In this document: positions 49,153 to 58,593 of the stretch, in pieces
Numbering within the stretch: the stretch's first letter is position 1
Layout: every line of letters begins with the position of its first letter
NCBI GenBank assembly: GCA_016712535.1
Contig: JADJQW010000003.1
Coordinates: 761,001 to 825,000 of the forward strand
Length of the DNA stretch: 64,000 nt
Reading direction: 5' to 3'
Source: Flavobacteriales bacterium
GTDB lineage: Bacteria; Bacteroidota; Bacteroidia; Flavobacteriales_F; PHOS-HE28
Translations under genes and position numbers: made by a program
Notes under the pieces: generated by a model
Database searches by the model: none
What the model was told of the DNA's origin: nothing
Seen by the model: only the letters and a program-made list of their open reading frames with translations

Positions 49153-50163
49153 ATGCACCTTCGTTACGCGCTGCCCGCCATGGGCGCATTCTTCGGCCTC
49201 GCCGCAAAGGCCCAGCCCACGCTCACCGCTGCCAACGATATCCCCTTGGACGGGATGGAGTTCATCGTTCTGACGGTGGATAATTTCACCTCCATCGGCG
49301 GTGCCGGCACCAACGTCACTTGGGACTACTGGAACATGCTGGTGCCCAACACCGGCACCCGTAACTTCCGGTGGTTCAATGCTTCGGTAACGCCCAGCGC
49401 GGCGCTCGTTCCCAGTGCTTCACTCCTGAGCACCGATGGCGGAACCGATACCACATTCTGGGACGTGGATGCCGATGGGCTCGTGCAAGTGGGATCGCGC
49501 ACCAACCTGACCGGCGGGGTGATCAACTACTCCGACCCCTTCACCGAACTGAAACTGCCCTGCACCTACCTCACCGCGTGGACCGACCAGCACGCGGCCA
49601 GCTATTCCATCAGCGGCTTCCCGGTCACGCGCACAGGCACCATCACGGGCATCGCTGACGCCTATGGCCAGCTGGAACTACCGAATAACTACCAGCATGA
49701 TGTGCTGCGCGTGAAGGTGCGCCGCCAGATCACCGATGCGGCTGCGATCGCCACGACGGTCCGCATCGAAACCGTGAACTATTACTACCAGTCAATGGCT
49801 CGGTATCCCAAGCTGAAGCTGCAGGTCGATTCGGTGCAGATCAATGGCGGAGCATGGGCCGTGACCAAGCGCGCTGAGTGGACCGGCGAAGGATTCACCG
49901 TAGGCCTTCCGGAGGATTTCTCGGACGAAGACGTATTCACCGCCTATCCGAACCCCACCGATGGGCCGCTCACCATCGAGGTGGCCGATGGCATCGGGGC
50001 GCGCGTGGAGATCGCTGACGCAGCGGGCCGCATCGTCGAGAGCTTCACGTTAAGCAGTGATCGTGCTGTGATCGGTGCAGCGCACCTGGGTGCTGGCGCC
50101 TACCTGGTGAGCGTCACCGCGCGCAACGGCGATCGCCGCGTGCAACGCGTGGTGGTGCAATAG
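49153..50163 (+). CDS. small T9SS type A cargo protein
   Basis: Secreted protein of 336 residues. ATG 49153 begins a short signal peptide (YALPAMGAFFGLAAKAQ). The middle, about residues 20-260, is a beta-rich domain of unknown family (VLTVDNFTSIGGAGTNVTWD, NNYQHDVLRVKVRRQ). The type A sorting domain is clear at the end: TAYPNPTDGPLTIEV, IADAAGRIVESFTL, LGAGAYLVSVTARNGD. The frame is intact and a strong terminator follows. Confidence 0.88.
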   Translation: MHLRYALPAMGAFFGLAAKAQPTLTAANDIPLDGMEFIVLTVDNFTSIGGAGTNVTWDYWNMLVPNTGTRNFRWFNASVTPSAALVPSASLLSTDGGTDTTFWDVDADGLVQVGSRTNLTGGVINYSDPFTELKLPCTYLTAWTDQHAASYSISGFPVTRTGTITGIADAYGQLELPNNYQHDVLRVKVRRQITDAAAIATTVRIETVNYYYQSMARYPKLKLQVDSVQINGGAWAVTKRAEWTGEGFTVGLPEDFSDEDVFTAYPNPTDGPLTIEVADGIGARVEIADAAGRIVESFTLSSDRAVIGAAHLGAGAYLVSVTARNGDRRVQRVVVQ

Positions 50164-50180
50164 GCAACCGGGCATTTGGC

Positions 50181-50213
50181 AACGCGCCCTTCCGTAAGCG
50201 GGAGGGCGCGTTT
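50181..50213 (+). terminator. rho-independent terminator after the small cargo gene
   Basis: Stem of 13 bp (50181-50193 with 50200-50212, one G-U pair), 6-nt loop, then TTTCCTTT. It begins 18 nt after the TAG stop. Confidence 0.85.
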
Positions 50214-50223
50214 CCTTTGGCGC

Positions 50224-50835
50224 ATGATAGGTCACCGCGAAGCGGAGAAGCCGCGTGCATCGCGTTGGGCCTGGGCCATGGCGGCCTTCACCCTTGTGGG
50301 CATGGGCGGCGGCGGCTGGCTGCTGATCACGCAGGTACAGGACCGTGATGCGCTCGCGCTCTTGCTCGGGCCTTGGCATTGGGGAGTGCAGTCGGTCATC
50401 GGCATCGGCGCGGGGATCATCATCGCGTGGGTCGCGTGGTGGATCATCGCTCGGCCTGATATGGCTGAAGTGCGCATGCGCTACGCGGGCTTGGTGCGCG
50501 AGCTCATGCCTGACCGGTCGCTGCAGCTTGCGGTTTCGCTCAGCGCGGGGATTGGCGAAGAGCTGTTCTTCCGCGGCGCGCTGCAGCATTGGCTGGGCAT
50601 CCCGCTCACCGCTGTGCTCTTCGTGGCGCTGCACGGTTACCTGCCACTTCGCAATATCCCGCTCTTCCGCTACGGGCTCTACCTGACCTTCGCCATGCTG
50701 GGCATCGGCTGGGCCGCTGACCACTGCGGATTGCTGCTGGCGATGGCGGCTCACGCCGTGATCGATGCGGTCCTGATCAGACGATTGGTGGGGGAGGCCG
50801 GCGATTCGGAGAAAGGCCCTCCGCGAGATCCTTGA
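50224..50835 (+). CDS. CPBP-family intramembrane metalloprotease
   Basis: Integral membrane protein of 203 residues, about six helices, of the CAAX-protease/bacteriocin-processing (CPBP, Abi) family. Motif 1 is GEELFFRGAL (EExxxR), motif 2 is FVALHGYL with the catalytic His, and motif 3 lies in AMAAHAVID with the second His. Bacterial members process or regulate membrane proteins; the substrate is unknown. ATG 50224 sits right after the terminator. Its TGA stop overlaps a TTG codon in frame with the CotH-like gene, so these genes may be one transcript. Confidence 0.9.
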   Translation: MIGHREAEKPRASRWAWAMAAFTLVGMGGGGWLLITQVQDRDALALLLGPWHWGVQSVIGIGAGIIIAWVAWWIIARPDMAEVRMRYAGLVRELMPDRSLQLAVSLSAGIGEELFFRGALQHWLGIPLTAVLFVALHGYLPLRNIPLFRYGLYLTFAMLGIGWAADHCGLLLAMAAHAVIDAVLIRRLVGEAGDSEKGPPRDP

Positions 50836-50861
50836 AAGACCCCCACCTCACCGCACCACGC

Positions 50862-50869
50862 TACCTTCG
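50862..50869 (+). promoter_or_regulatory. -7 promoter element, TAnnTTYG type
   Basis: TACCTTCG, 19 nt before ATG 50889. It supports ATG 50889 as the start of the CotH-like gene and a possible internal promoter of the operon. Confidence 0.4.
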
Positions 50870-50888
50870 CCGCCCTTCCGATAAGGGC

Positions 50889-53348
50889 ATGCCGAAGCCG
50901 AACAGACCAACTGCCAAAGCCCCGCGCAAACGCCGCTGGCCATGGGTTCTGGGCATCGTGGCCGCGCTGTTCATCGTGGGCGGCTTCGGTGCCGATCGGC
51001 TGCTGAAGAGCAAGCGGCATCCTGGCTTGGCGGTCTTCGCGAAGCAATTGGTGCGCAACTACCCCAAGGGATTCGCGCATGAGCCGGAGACCATCACCAT
51101 CCGCATCAAGGAGCATGACTTGGAGGAGATCGAGCGCGTGGTGGAGGAGGCCCGCGCACGCGGCGTGATCCTGCCCGAGGGCAACAGCTATGTGCCCGCC
51201 GAGATCGATGGCGGTGCGGGCGTCTTCAAGGCCAAGGTGCGGATCAAGGGCAAGCTCACCGACCATGTGGAGGGCAAGAAGTGGAGCCTGCGCGTGATCG
51301 CCAAGAAGGACGGCGGGTTCAAGGGCATGCAGCGCTTCTCCTTGCAGCACCCCGGCACGCGGAACTACCTCTGCGATTGGCTCTACCACCGGCTCATGAA
51401 GGCCGAAGGCGTGGCCGCGCTCCAATACGGCTTCGTCCGCGTGCGCCTCAACGACGATGACCTCGGCATCTACGCATACGAGGAGCACTTCGGCCCGGAA
51501 TTGCTCGCGCGCAACGGCCGCGCCCCCGGTCCGCTCTTCCGTTTCGATCCCGCGCTGTTCTGGGAGCACCGCCTGAACGAGATGAACAAGGTTCGCTTCG
51601 ACGAGCCTTTCGCCGCGTACCAGGCCGCATCGCTCGATGCCTTCGGAAGCAGCGAGCTGGAGAAGGACAAGGAAGCGCGGGAGCGATTCGAGGAGGCCGT
51701 GGCCTTGGTCGATGGCTTCCGGCGCGGGTACTTGAGCGCTTCGGAGGTCTTCGATGCCGACCGCATCGCGCGCCACCACGCCATCCTCGACCTCGTGGGC
51801 GGCCACCACAGCATGGATTGGAGCGACGTGAAGTTCTACTACGATCCGCTCGCCAAGCGCGTGGAGCCGGTGAGCTACGAGAGCTTCAGCGCGCATGGCA
51901 TCCGCACGCTCGCGGGCAGCAACAAGTTCATCGGCCGCAGCGATCCGGGCATGGACCTGCACACGCAATGGTTCAACGACGAGGCCCTCTTCCGCGCCTA
52001 CGTGCAGCATCTCGAGCGCGTGAGCCGCACGACCTGGCTCGATAGCGCCTTCACCGCCGTGAAGCCCGCGCTCGACAGCGCCAGCGCCACGCTCTATCGC
52101 GAGTTCCCCTACAAGGAACTGGACCGCAGCGTTTACTACGGCAATCAGAAGATCATACGCAAGCTGCTCGATCCACCTAAGGCGCTTCACGCCTACCTGG
52201 GTGACAATGGTCCCGACACCGTACGTGTGACCGTGGTGCCTATTGAAGGTTTGCCCATCGAGGTGCACGCGCTGCTGCTGCCCGACGGCACGCGGGCGAT
52301 TCCCATCGGTCCTGCGATCGTGCCGGTGCGCAAGCCGGGCCGCGTGGGCGAGCCGATGGAGCTGCGCTTCGCTGTAAAGCAGAAGGTGGGGCGCGGCGAC
52401 TTGAAGCTCGAGTGCTCCGTGCTCGGCGCTTCAGTGAAACGGAACGTGGAGGTCTTCCCCTATTCCTTGCTCGATGGAGCGGCGATAACTCGCATGCCCA
52501 GCGTTGATCCGCGGACCTTGCCCTTCCTGGCCTTCGATGATCAAGCGCGCGTGATCACGATCAAGCCGGGGGATTGGTCCATCGCAGCGGATGTGGACAT
52601 GCCGGCCGGTTACACGGTGCGGGCCGGGGCGCCACTGAGCTTAAGCATCGGGAAGGGCGTGAGGCTGCGGTCGAGGTCGCCGCTGGATTGGAGAGGCCTG
52701 AACGAAGCGCCCATCCGGATCTTGAACCACGGCGAGCTGCAGTTGCTGGAATGCCGGAAGGAATCAGTGATGGAAGGTGTTATGGTGGAAGGCTCGGGCA
52801 CGGTGCTCGTGCATGAGTCGCCCCTGCGCATGACACGTAGCGCATTCGCCACCACCGGCACGAGCGACCATTTCACGGTGGTGCGCAGCACGGTGAAGAT
52901 GAAGGAGGTCGTGTTCGCTGGAGGGAACGATGGCCTCACGGTGATCGCCTCGTATCTGCAAGCGGATGAATGCGAAGTGCGCGGCGTGAAGGACGATGGC
53001 CTGGTGCTGCGTGGCGGAAGGGCAACCTGGGAGAATGGCGTGCTGCTCGGCGGCAAGGGCGCAGCGCTGAAGCTGGGCGTGCAGGGCGAGGCGGTAATCA
53101 AAGGTAGCAGCATCGGGTCCCAAGGTGACGGAGTTGAGGTGCGCGATGGCTCGGGACTGGAAGTCGTGAATTGCACGATCGAGGCGAAAGGCAACGGCAT
53201 CGTGGTGAAGGAACTGGAGCGCATCAGCGGCCCGAGCCGGGTTGCGCTGAAGGCCACCGCGATCACCGCGGGAGGGAAGGAATTGCTTCCCGGCGAGGGC
53301 AACGAGGTTTCGCTCGATGGAAAGTCCGAAAGCGCGGTTGCCCCATGA
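50889..53348 (+). CDS. membrane-anchored CotH-like kinase with C-terminal beta-helix
   Basis: Protein of 819 residues (ATG 50889; a TTG at 50832 would add 19). A basic N-terminus and one membrane helix (WVLGIVAALFIVGGFGADRL) anchor it with the bulk outside the cytoplasm. The CotH-like domain spans about 60-430: AKVRIKGKLTDHVEGKKWSL, RFSLQHPGTRNYLCDWLYHR, DDLGIYAYEEHFGPELL and HHSMDWSDVKFYYDPLAKRV. Where family members have a metal-binding Asp (EPIGYDG type) this one has EPVSYESFSA, so activity is uncertain. The C-terminal third (about 560-810) reads as a right-handed beta-helix with short repeated rungs (MEGVMVEGSGTVLVHESPL, KDDGLVLRGGRATWENGVLL). Its stop overlaps the next gene's ATG by 4 bp. 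Confidence 0.85.
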   Translation: MPKPNRPTAKAPRKRRWPWVLGIVAALFIVGGFGADRLLKSKRHPGLAVFAKQLVRNYPKGFAHEPETITIRIKEHDLEEIERVVEEARARGVILPEGNSYVPAEIDGGAGVFKAKVRIKGKLTDHVEGKKWSLRVIAKKDGGFKGMQRFSLQHPGTRNYLCDWLYHRLMKAEGVAALQYGFVRVRLNDDDLGIYAYEEHFGPELLARNGRAPGPLFRFDPALFWEHRLNEMNKVRFDEPFAAYQAASLDAFGSSELEKDKEARERFEEAVALVDGFRRGYLSASEVFDADRIARHHAILDLVGGHHSMDWSDVKFYYDPLAKRVEPVSYESFSAHGIRTLAGSNKFIGRSDPGMDLHTQWFNDEALFRAYVQHLERVSRTTWLDSAFTAVKPALDSASATLYREFPYKELDRSVYYGNQKIIRKLLDPPKALHAYLGDNGPDTVRVTVVPIEGLPIEVHALLLPDGTRAIPIGPAIVPVRKPGRVGEPMELRFAVKQKVGRGDLKLECSVLGASVKRNVEVFPYSLLDGAAITRMPSVDPRTLPFLAFDDQARVITIKPGDWSIAADVDMPAGYTVRAGAPLSLSIGKGVRLRSRSPLDWRGLNEAPIRILNHGELQLLECRKESVMEGVMVEGSGTVLVHESPLRMTRSAFATTGTSDHFTVVRSTVKMKEVVFAGGNDGLTVIASYLQADECEVRGVKDDGLVLRGGRATWENGVLLGGKGAALKLGVQGEAVIKGSSIGSQGDGVEVRDGSGLEVVNCTIEAKGNGIVVKELERISGPSRVALKATAITAGGKELLPGEGNEVSLDGKSESAVAP

Positions 53349-54418
53349 GCGGTTCGCGCAAGTATCGCGTCCGGAGCCGCAGCCAAGCGCTGGGCATCTT
53401 CGGCGTACATCTCTTCGCTTCTTCCTTCTATCCCAGTGCCACCCTATTCGCGCAGCGCTCGCCTTTCAATGGCTTGGAGGTGCTGCCTGCCGATAGCACC
53501 GGCCATTACCGCATCCTCATCGGCGGGCACTTCCACGGCGAGAGCAGCAACCGCAGCGGGTATCCGGCCTCCACGCTGCTTGCGAACCTGGATACGATCA
53601 ACGCGCTTGGGGCGCACCTCTTCCTCAGCACGGGTGATCTCTTCATGGATGCGAAGAAGGACAGCGCGCGCTATGCACGTGCGCTATTCAGCAAGTTGAA
53701 GGTGCCCTTCTTCAATGCGCCGGGGAATCATGACTTGAAGCCCCATACCGGTGATTTGTTCGAAGAGCTTGGTCGGATCCAACGCGGATCAGACTTGCTT
53801 TTCATCTTGAATACTGAACTGAACGAAGGCGCTTTGAGCGACAAGGCGCTCGATCAACTGCGCTCGGTGAGCGATCCACTCTCGAGCTTTGCGCTGCAGC
53901 GTGTCTTCATCTTCTCTCATCGCCCCATCTGGGCCGAGGACGACCCTCAGTATTCCGATCTCTTCAAGGACAACACCCGCTCGCTCACCGGCACCAACTT
54001 CCGGAAAGAGGTCTATCCGATCCTGGAGCAGATCGCCGAGCATGCGCAGGTCTATTGGATCAGCGGAAGCTTGGGCGGGCAGGCGCCGAGCAGCATCTTC
54101 TTCCAGAAGCATGCTACGAACATCACCTACATCCAATGCGCCATCCGCGATGAGCCGCGCGATGCCCTGCTGATCGCCGATGCGTATCCCGATACCGTGG
54201 AATGGAGCGCGCTCTCGCTCACGGGCCAGGAGCTGCAATCGCCGGAGACCTACGATGCGGCCTGGTGGCGCGCGCAGTCGGGCAGGGGCGAGGGCTTCAA
54301 CTGGCGCTTGCTCCCGTACCGGATCAAGCGCATGGTGACCCGTTCCGAGTTCTGGTGGGGGGCATCCTTCGCGCTGCTGCTCGTCTTGGTGCTGCGCCGG
54401 ATCCACCGTCGGTGGTGA
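53345..54418 (+). CDS. exported metallophosphoesterase
   Basis: Calcineurin-fold phosphoesterase of 357 residues coupled by ATGA overlap to the CotH-like kinase. The N-terminus is basic and then hydrophobic (ALGIFGVHLFASSFYPSATL), suggesting export. Metal-site motifs are recognisable though divergent: GGHFHG in place of GDxHG, STGDLFMD for GDxxD, FNAPGNHDLK for GNHD, FIFSHRPIW for the later His. The final histidine motif (GHxH) seems replaced by SGSLGG, so the metal site may be reduced. A C-terminal membrane helix (FWWGASFALLLVLVLRRIHR) anchors it. Substrate unknown; removal of phosphate placed by the kinase is an obvious hypothesis. Confidence 0.8.
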   Translation: MSGSRKYRVRSRSQALGIFGVHLFASSFYPSATLFAQRSPFNGLEVLPADSTGHYRILIGGHFHGESSNRSGYPASTLLANLDTINALGAHLFLSTGDLFMDAKKDSARYARALFSKLKVPFFNAPGNHDLKPHTGDLFEELGRIQRGSDLLFILNTELNEGALSDKALDQLRSVSDPLSSFALQRVFIFSHRPIWAEDDPQYSDLFKDNTRSLTGTNFRKEVYPILEQIAEHAQVYWISGSLGGQAPSSIFFQKHATNITYIQCAIRDEPRDALLIADAYPDTVEWSALSLTGQELQSPETYDAAWWRAQSGRGEGFNWRLLPYRIKRMVTRSEFWWGASFALLLVLVLRRIHRRW

Positions 54419-54527
54419 GCGGCGAACGAGCCTTCGTACTAAGCGCAATGTCCTTCCATCAGAAAGACTTGAACCTGCAAACGGTGGTTGCGAGCGCCGC
54501 TGGAATGCGGGGCGAAGCAAGCCCAAC

Positions 54528-54535
54528 TACATTCG
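54528..54535 (+). promoter_or_regulatory. -7 promoter element, TAnnTTYG type
   Basis: TACATTCG, 7 nt before the epimerase ATG at 54543. No TTG at the expected -33 distance. Confidence 0.35.
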
Positions 54536-54542
54536 CAACCGC

Positions 54543-55478
54543 ATGTCACGCATCCTAGTCACCGGCGGCGCCGGCTTCATCGCCAGCGACCTCGCCCTGA
54601 AGCTCGCCAGCGACCCGAAGCATGAAGTAGTGGTGGTGGACAACCTCCTCACTGGCGACCGGCGCAAGCTGCCGGCCCAGTTGCCCGCAAACATGCGCTT
54701 CATCAAGTGCGATGTGAACCGCTTCGAGGACATCAGCGCCGTGTTCTACGCCCACGGCTTCGAATACGTGTTCCACTATGCAGCCGTGGTGGGGGTGAAG
54801 CGCACCACCGACAATCCGGTGATGGTGCTGCGCGACATCGATGGCATCCGCAACATCCTCGACCTCTCGAAGAACACCGGGGTGAAGCGCGTGCTCTACA
54901 GCAGCAGCAGCGAGGTGTACGGCGAGCCGGTGGAGATCCCGCAGAACGAGCGCACCACGCCGCTCAACAGCAAGCTGCCTTACGCCATCGTGAAGAACAT
55001 CGGCGAGGCCTTCCTTCGCAGCTACCAGAAGGAGTTCGGGCTGGAGTACACCGTGTTCCGCTTCTTCAACACGTACGGCCCCAAGCAGAGCCGCGACTTC
55101 GTGGTGAGCAAGTTCATCCGCGCGGCATTGGCCAATGACGACATCACCTTGTATGGCGATGGCATGCAGACGCGCACCTTTTGCTACATCGACGACAACA
55201 CCGATGCCTGCCTGTCGGCCTTCCATGGCAACGAGGTGCTCAACGATGTGGTCAACATCGGGAGCGATGCCGAATTGCCCATCAAGGAACTTGCGCGCAT
55301 GATCATCGAGATCACCGGCAGCTCATCGCGCATCGTGCACCTGCCGCCCCTTGAAGAGGGTGACATGACGAGGCGCATGCCCGACATCACCCGCATGCGT
55401 GCGCTATTGGGCCGCGAGCCGCTTCCGTTGCGCGAAGGGCTGGAGCGCATCATCGCCCTCGCCACCGTGTCAAACTGA
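54543..55478 (+). CDS. NAD-dependent nucleotide-sugar epimerase/dehydratase
   Basis: Extended SDR of 311 residues that interconverts NDP-sugars for glycan synthesis. The NAD-binding motif is VTGGAGFIASDLA at residues 6-18. The catalytic Ser region is LYSSSSEVYGE, and the catalytic pair is Y147-x3-K151 (YAIVK). Also seen: FFNTYGPKQSRDFV and RTFCYIDDNTDACL, as in GalE and UDP-glucuronate/GDP-mannose relatives. The exact substrate cannot be fixed. It is followed 28 bp later by an asparagine synthase; such pairs often occur in polysaccharide loci. Confidence 0.92.
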   Translation: MSRILVTGGAGFIASDLALKLASDPKHEVVVVDNLLTGDRRKLPAQLPANMRFIKCDVNRFEDISAVFYAHGFEYVFHYAAVVGVKRTTDNPVMVLRDIDGIRNILDLSKNTGVKRVLYSSSSEVYGEPVEIPQNERTTPLNSKLPYAIVKNIGEAFLRSYQKEFGLEYTVFRFFNTYGPKQSRDFVVSKFIRAALANDDITLYGDGMQTRTFCYIDDNTDACLSAFHGNEVLNDVVNIGSDAELPIKELARMIIEITGSSSRIVHLPPLEEGDMTRRMPDITRMRALLGREPLPLREGLERIIALATVSN

Positions 55479-55506
55479 TCCATCGGCGCGCACGCTCCGG
55501 CTGAAC

Positions 55507-57378
55507 ATGTGCGGCATAGCGGGCATCCACGGGCTTGAAGGGATCGCCGATCCGGAGGGCATCGCGCAGCGGATGACCGATGCCATGGCCCATCGCGGGC
55601 CCGATGCTGCAGGCGTGCTCAGGCGCAGCAATGCGGTCCTGGGCCACCGGCGCCTGAGCATCATCGACCTCTCGCCCGATAGCAACCAGCCCTTCGTGAG
55701 CGCCGATGGCCGCTATGCCCTCGCCTTCAATGGCGAGATCTACAACTACCGCGAGCTGAGGAAGCAGCTTGAGTGGCCCTGGCGCACCGGTTCGGACACC
55801 GAAGTGCTGCTGGCCGCCTTCGCGTGCTGGGGCGCCGCATGCTTGCATCGCCTGCATGGCATGTTCGCTTTCGCCGTGCACGATGCGCTGAGCGATGAGC
55901 TCTTCATCGCGCGCGACCGCATGGGCATCAAGCCGCTCTATTGGTACCGCGACGACAGGCATCTGCTCTTCGCCAGTGAGCTGCGCGCCCTGCTGGCCAC
56001 CGGGCTGGTGCCTCGGCGCTTGGACGCCGATGCGCTTGTCGATCACCTCCGCTACCAGACCGTTCACGCGCCAGCTACCATGGTGCAGGACGTCCGCATG
56101 CTGGAGGCCGGTCATTGGATGCGGATAAGCGACCAGGAAGTCCGCATCGAGCGCTGGTACGACCTGGTTGCCGCGGTGGATCGCTCGGCGGAGCACTTGC
56201 CGATCGGAGCGGTGAAGAAGGAAGTGCATAATCGGCTTTCACGCGCCGTGGAGAAGCGTTTGGTCAGCGACGTTCCCTTCGGCGCCTTCCTCAGCGGCGG
56301 CATCGATAGCAGCGCGGTCGTGGGGCTCATGGCGCAGGCCAGCTCACAGCCTGTCCACACCTTCTCGGTGGTCTTCAACGAAGAAGCCTTCAGCGAAGAG
56401 AAGTACGCGCGGTTGGTGGCCGGGAAGTTCCGCACCGAGCACACCGCGATCCGCTTGCAGCCTGATGACATGCTGCGCATGCTGCCCGATGCGCTTGCGG
56501 CAATGGATCATCCCAGCGCCGATGGCCCCAACACCTACGTGGTCTCGAAGGTGACCAAGGAGGCAGGCATCACCATGGCCCTGAGCGGACTGGGCGGCGA
56601 TGAGGTTTTCGCGGGCTATCCGGTTTTCACGCGAACCCTCGCTTTGTGGAAGAAGCGGTGGGTGACGCAGTTCCCGCGCGGGCTGAGGTCATTGGCCGCC
56701 TCAGTCATTTCTGCCGCCCGACCGGGAATCACCAGTGAGAAGCTCGGCGAGTTGCTGCGTTTGCCTGCATTCAGCGTCGATGATACTTTCCCGGTCTCCA
56801 GGCTCACGCGCACCGATGCCGAGCTTCGGCAGTTGCTGAAGCGCGATTCCCTGCCAGCCAAAAGCGCGTCTTCGGTGATGCGTGGCCTGATCCGAGACGA
56901 CGCCGGGCATGCTCTGCCGTTCCTCAGCCAGGTTTCCCTTGGCGAATTGTCAACCTACCTGCAGAGCGTGCTGTTGCGCGACACGGACCAGATGAGCATG
57001 GCGCATGCGCTGGAGGTGCGCGTGCCTTTCCTCGACCACGAATTGGTCGAGTTCGTGCTCGGCGTGAGCGATGCGCAGAAGTACCCGCACAGCCCGAAGC
57101 AGCTGTTGGTCGATTCGCTCGGCGACCTGCTGCCAGCGGAAATCGTGAACCGCCCGAAGATGGGCTTCACGCTGCCGTGGGAGCTTTGGATGCGCAACGA
57201 ACTTCGTGCATTCTGCGAAGAGCGCATCGCACGCTTGGATGCACGGCCCGAGTTCAGGTCGGGGGCCGCAGTCAATCAGTGGCGGCGCTTCCTGGCTGGC
57301 GACAAGCGCGTGAACTGGTCGCGGCTCTGGTCGCTGGTGGTCCTGGGCGATTGGCTCGAGCGGCACGGGATCGAATAG
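55507..57378 (+). CDS. asnB: asparagine synthase (glutamine-hydrolysing)
   Basis: Two-domain amidotransferase of 623 residues. The start MCGIAGIHG exposes Cys2 as the N-terminal nucleophile after Met removal. The glutaminase domain includes MAHRGPDAAG, LGHRRLSIIDLS and ALAFNGEIYNYRELR. The ATP-binding synthetase domain has the PPi loop SGGIDS at residues 263-268, followed by SGLGGDEVFAGY and RVPFLDHELVEF. Some relatives amidate sugars or peptides in envelope glycan loci instead of Asp, and the epimerase neighbour leaves that open. ATG 55507 is required by the Cys2 rule. Confidence 0.94.
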   Translation: MCGIAGIHGLEGIADPEGIAQRMTDAMAHRGPDAAGVLRRSNAVLGHRRLSIIDLSPDSNQPFVSADGRYALAFNGEIYNYRELRKQLEWPWRTGSDTEVLLAAFACWGAACLHRLHGMFAFAVHDALSDELFIARDRMGIKPLYWYRDDRHLLFASELRALLATGLVPRRLDADALVDHLRYQTVHAPATMVQDVRMLEAGHWMRISDQEVRIERWYDLVAAVDRSAEHLPIGAVKKEVHNRLSRAVEKRLVSDVPFGAFLSGGIDSSAVVGLMAQASSQPVHTFSVVFNEEAFSEEKYARLVAGKFRTEHTAIRLQPDDMLRMLPDALAAMDHPSADGPNTYVVSKVTKEAGITMALSGLGGDEVFAGYPVFTRTLALWKKRWVTQFPRGLRSLAASVISAARPGITSEKLGELLRLPAFSVDDTFPVSRLTRTDAELRQLLKRDSLPAKSASSVMRGLIRDDAGHALPFLSQVSLGELSTYLQSVLLRDTDQMSMAHALEVRVPFLDHELVEFVLGVSDAQKYPHSPKQLLVDSLGDLLPAEIVNRPKMGFTLPWELWMRNELRAFCEERIARLDARPEFRSGAAVNQWRRFLAGDKRVNWSRLWSLVVLGDWLERHGIE

Positions 57379-57412
57379 GCGGGTGTTTGGGATGGACTCG
57401 GGCCGCTAATAA

Positions 57413-57441
57413 CGAAGGCCGGGCTCTTGGCCCGGCCTTCG
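57413..57441. terminator. bidirectional hairpin terminator between asnB and the DUF6089-like gene
   Basis: Twelve-base-pair stem (57413-57424 and 57430-57441) with a 5-nt loop in the gap between two convergent genes. Confidence 0.85.
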
Positions 57442-57474
57442 AACTCGGCGGGCAAGGTCCGCCGCTATGCGCAA

Positions 57475-58440
57475 TCAGAACTTCGCCCTCGACTTGCGGC
57501 CCACGCGCTTACCGCCACGAATCCAGCTATAGCGCTGGCGGTAGAAGTTGGATTGGCCGCGCAGCACGTAGCTGTAGGTGAAGGTCAAGGTCAAGTAGCT
57601 GTCGTTGTGCGTGGGATCGCCGCGGATGTTCTCGGGCTGGCCGTTGGCTTGCAACGAGCCCCATCCATAGTTATTGGGATCCGGCAGGGTGGGGTCGAGG
57701 GCGTAGGCGTATGAGCTTTGGTCAGCCAGTTGAGCCGCATCGCCGGTAGCACCTCCCGGAAGCAGATCCGGATTCTTGTACGTGGTGCTCACATCATCGA
57801 TGTAATCGGTGAAGGTGGTGCGCCAGCCGATATCGAAGCCGTAGCGGTGCCGGCGCTTCTTCGTGAAGTGGAACCCGATGCCCGCCGGAATGCTCGCGCC
57901 GAAGCGGGAATAATCCGCCAACTCCGTATTGAGGGGCTGAAGATTGTAGAAGGCTCCCTCCCTGTTGATCTGTCCTTTCGGGTTGTGGTAGTAGACGCCC
58001 ACGCCCACATAGCCGAACAGGCGGAAGTCGGTCTTGTAACGGCCGCGGCCTCCGACATCATTATCCTGGAAGATGGTGAATTCCGGTCGGATGTACCACT
58101 CGATCAGGTCATTGCGGAAGTTCAGATTGCGGCCACGGCGGGGACGATAGCTCTCGGTAAGGGCATCAGCGCCTTGGAGCCGCATGTACATCAACCCGGT
58201 GCTGATCGAGAAAGAACGATTGAGCTTCCGGCGTGCGAAGCCGCCGATGGCCCAGCGCGTCTGGCTGAGCTTCATGTCCCAGATGAAGTCGCGACGGGGC
58301 TGGTCCTTGCCGCCCATCTCGCCCAGATAGTTAGCTCCGCCGATGTGGAAGCCGATGTCCCAGGCGTATTGGGCCTTTGACGTTGATAGGGCTGCCAGAG
58401 CCAGGAAAAGGAGCGGTAGTCGAAGCGTAGCAAGGCGCAT
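57475..58440 (-). CDS. DUF6089-like outer-membrane barrel protein
   Basis: Protein of 321 residues with a signal peptide after ATG 58440 (PLLFLALAALSTSKAQ). It begins with the layout WDIGFHIGGANYLGEMGGKD, resembling DUF6089 proteins (PorG of the T9SS in Porphyromonas gingivalis belongs here). Beta strands follow (FRLFGYVGVGVYYHNPKGQ, AGIGFHFTKKRRHRYGFDIG), then a loop rich in Asn and Pro, and a strongly basic C-terminus (RQRYSWIRGGKRVGRKSRAKF). The match to PorG is by overall pattern only. If right, this and the PorE-like protein are the only T9SS-associated genes here besides cargo. Confidence 0.7.
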   Translation of the reverse strand: MRLATLRLPLLFLALAALSTSKAQYAWDIGFHIGGANYLGEMGGKDQPRRDFIWDMKLSQTRWAIGGFARRKLNRSFSISTGLMYMRLQGADALTESYRPRRGRNLNFRNDLIEWYIRPEFTIFQDNDVGGRGRYKTDFRLFGYVGVGVYYHNPKGQINREGAFYNLQPLNTELADYSRFGASIPAGIGFHFTKKRRHRYGFDIGWRTTFTDYIDDVSTTYKNPDLLPGGATGDAAQLADQSSYAYALDPTLPDPNNYGWGSLQANGQPENIRGDPTHNDSYLTLTFTYSYVLRGQSNFYRQRYSWIRGGKRVGRKSRAKF

Positions 58441-58563
58441 GCGCAAGGCGTTGGGAGCGTGATGGATGACGCGCAAACTTAGGAAAGAACCGGTACCCTG
58501 AACGATCTTCATGGGCAAGGCTTTTTCAACACCCGATCCCACGGGGTCCGGAGCTTGCTCGCC

Positions 58564-58571
58564 TAGATTTG
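58564..58571 (+). promoter_or_regulatory. -7 promoter element TAnnTTTG
   Basis: TAGATTTG, an exact consensus match, 22 nt before the ATG of the nitronate monooxygenase at 58594. Confidence 0.45.
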
Positions 58572-58593
58572 CCGGCCTTTCGTCGAATCTCGC

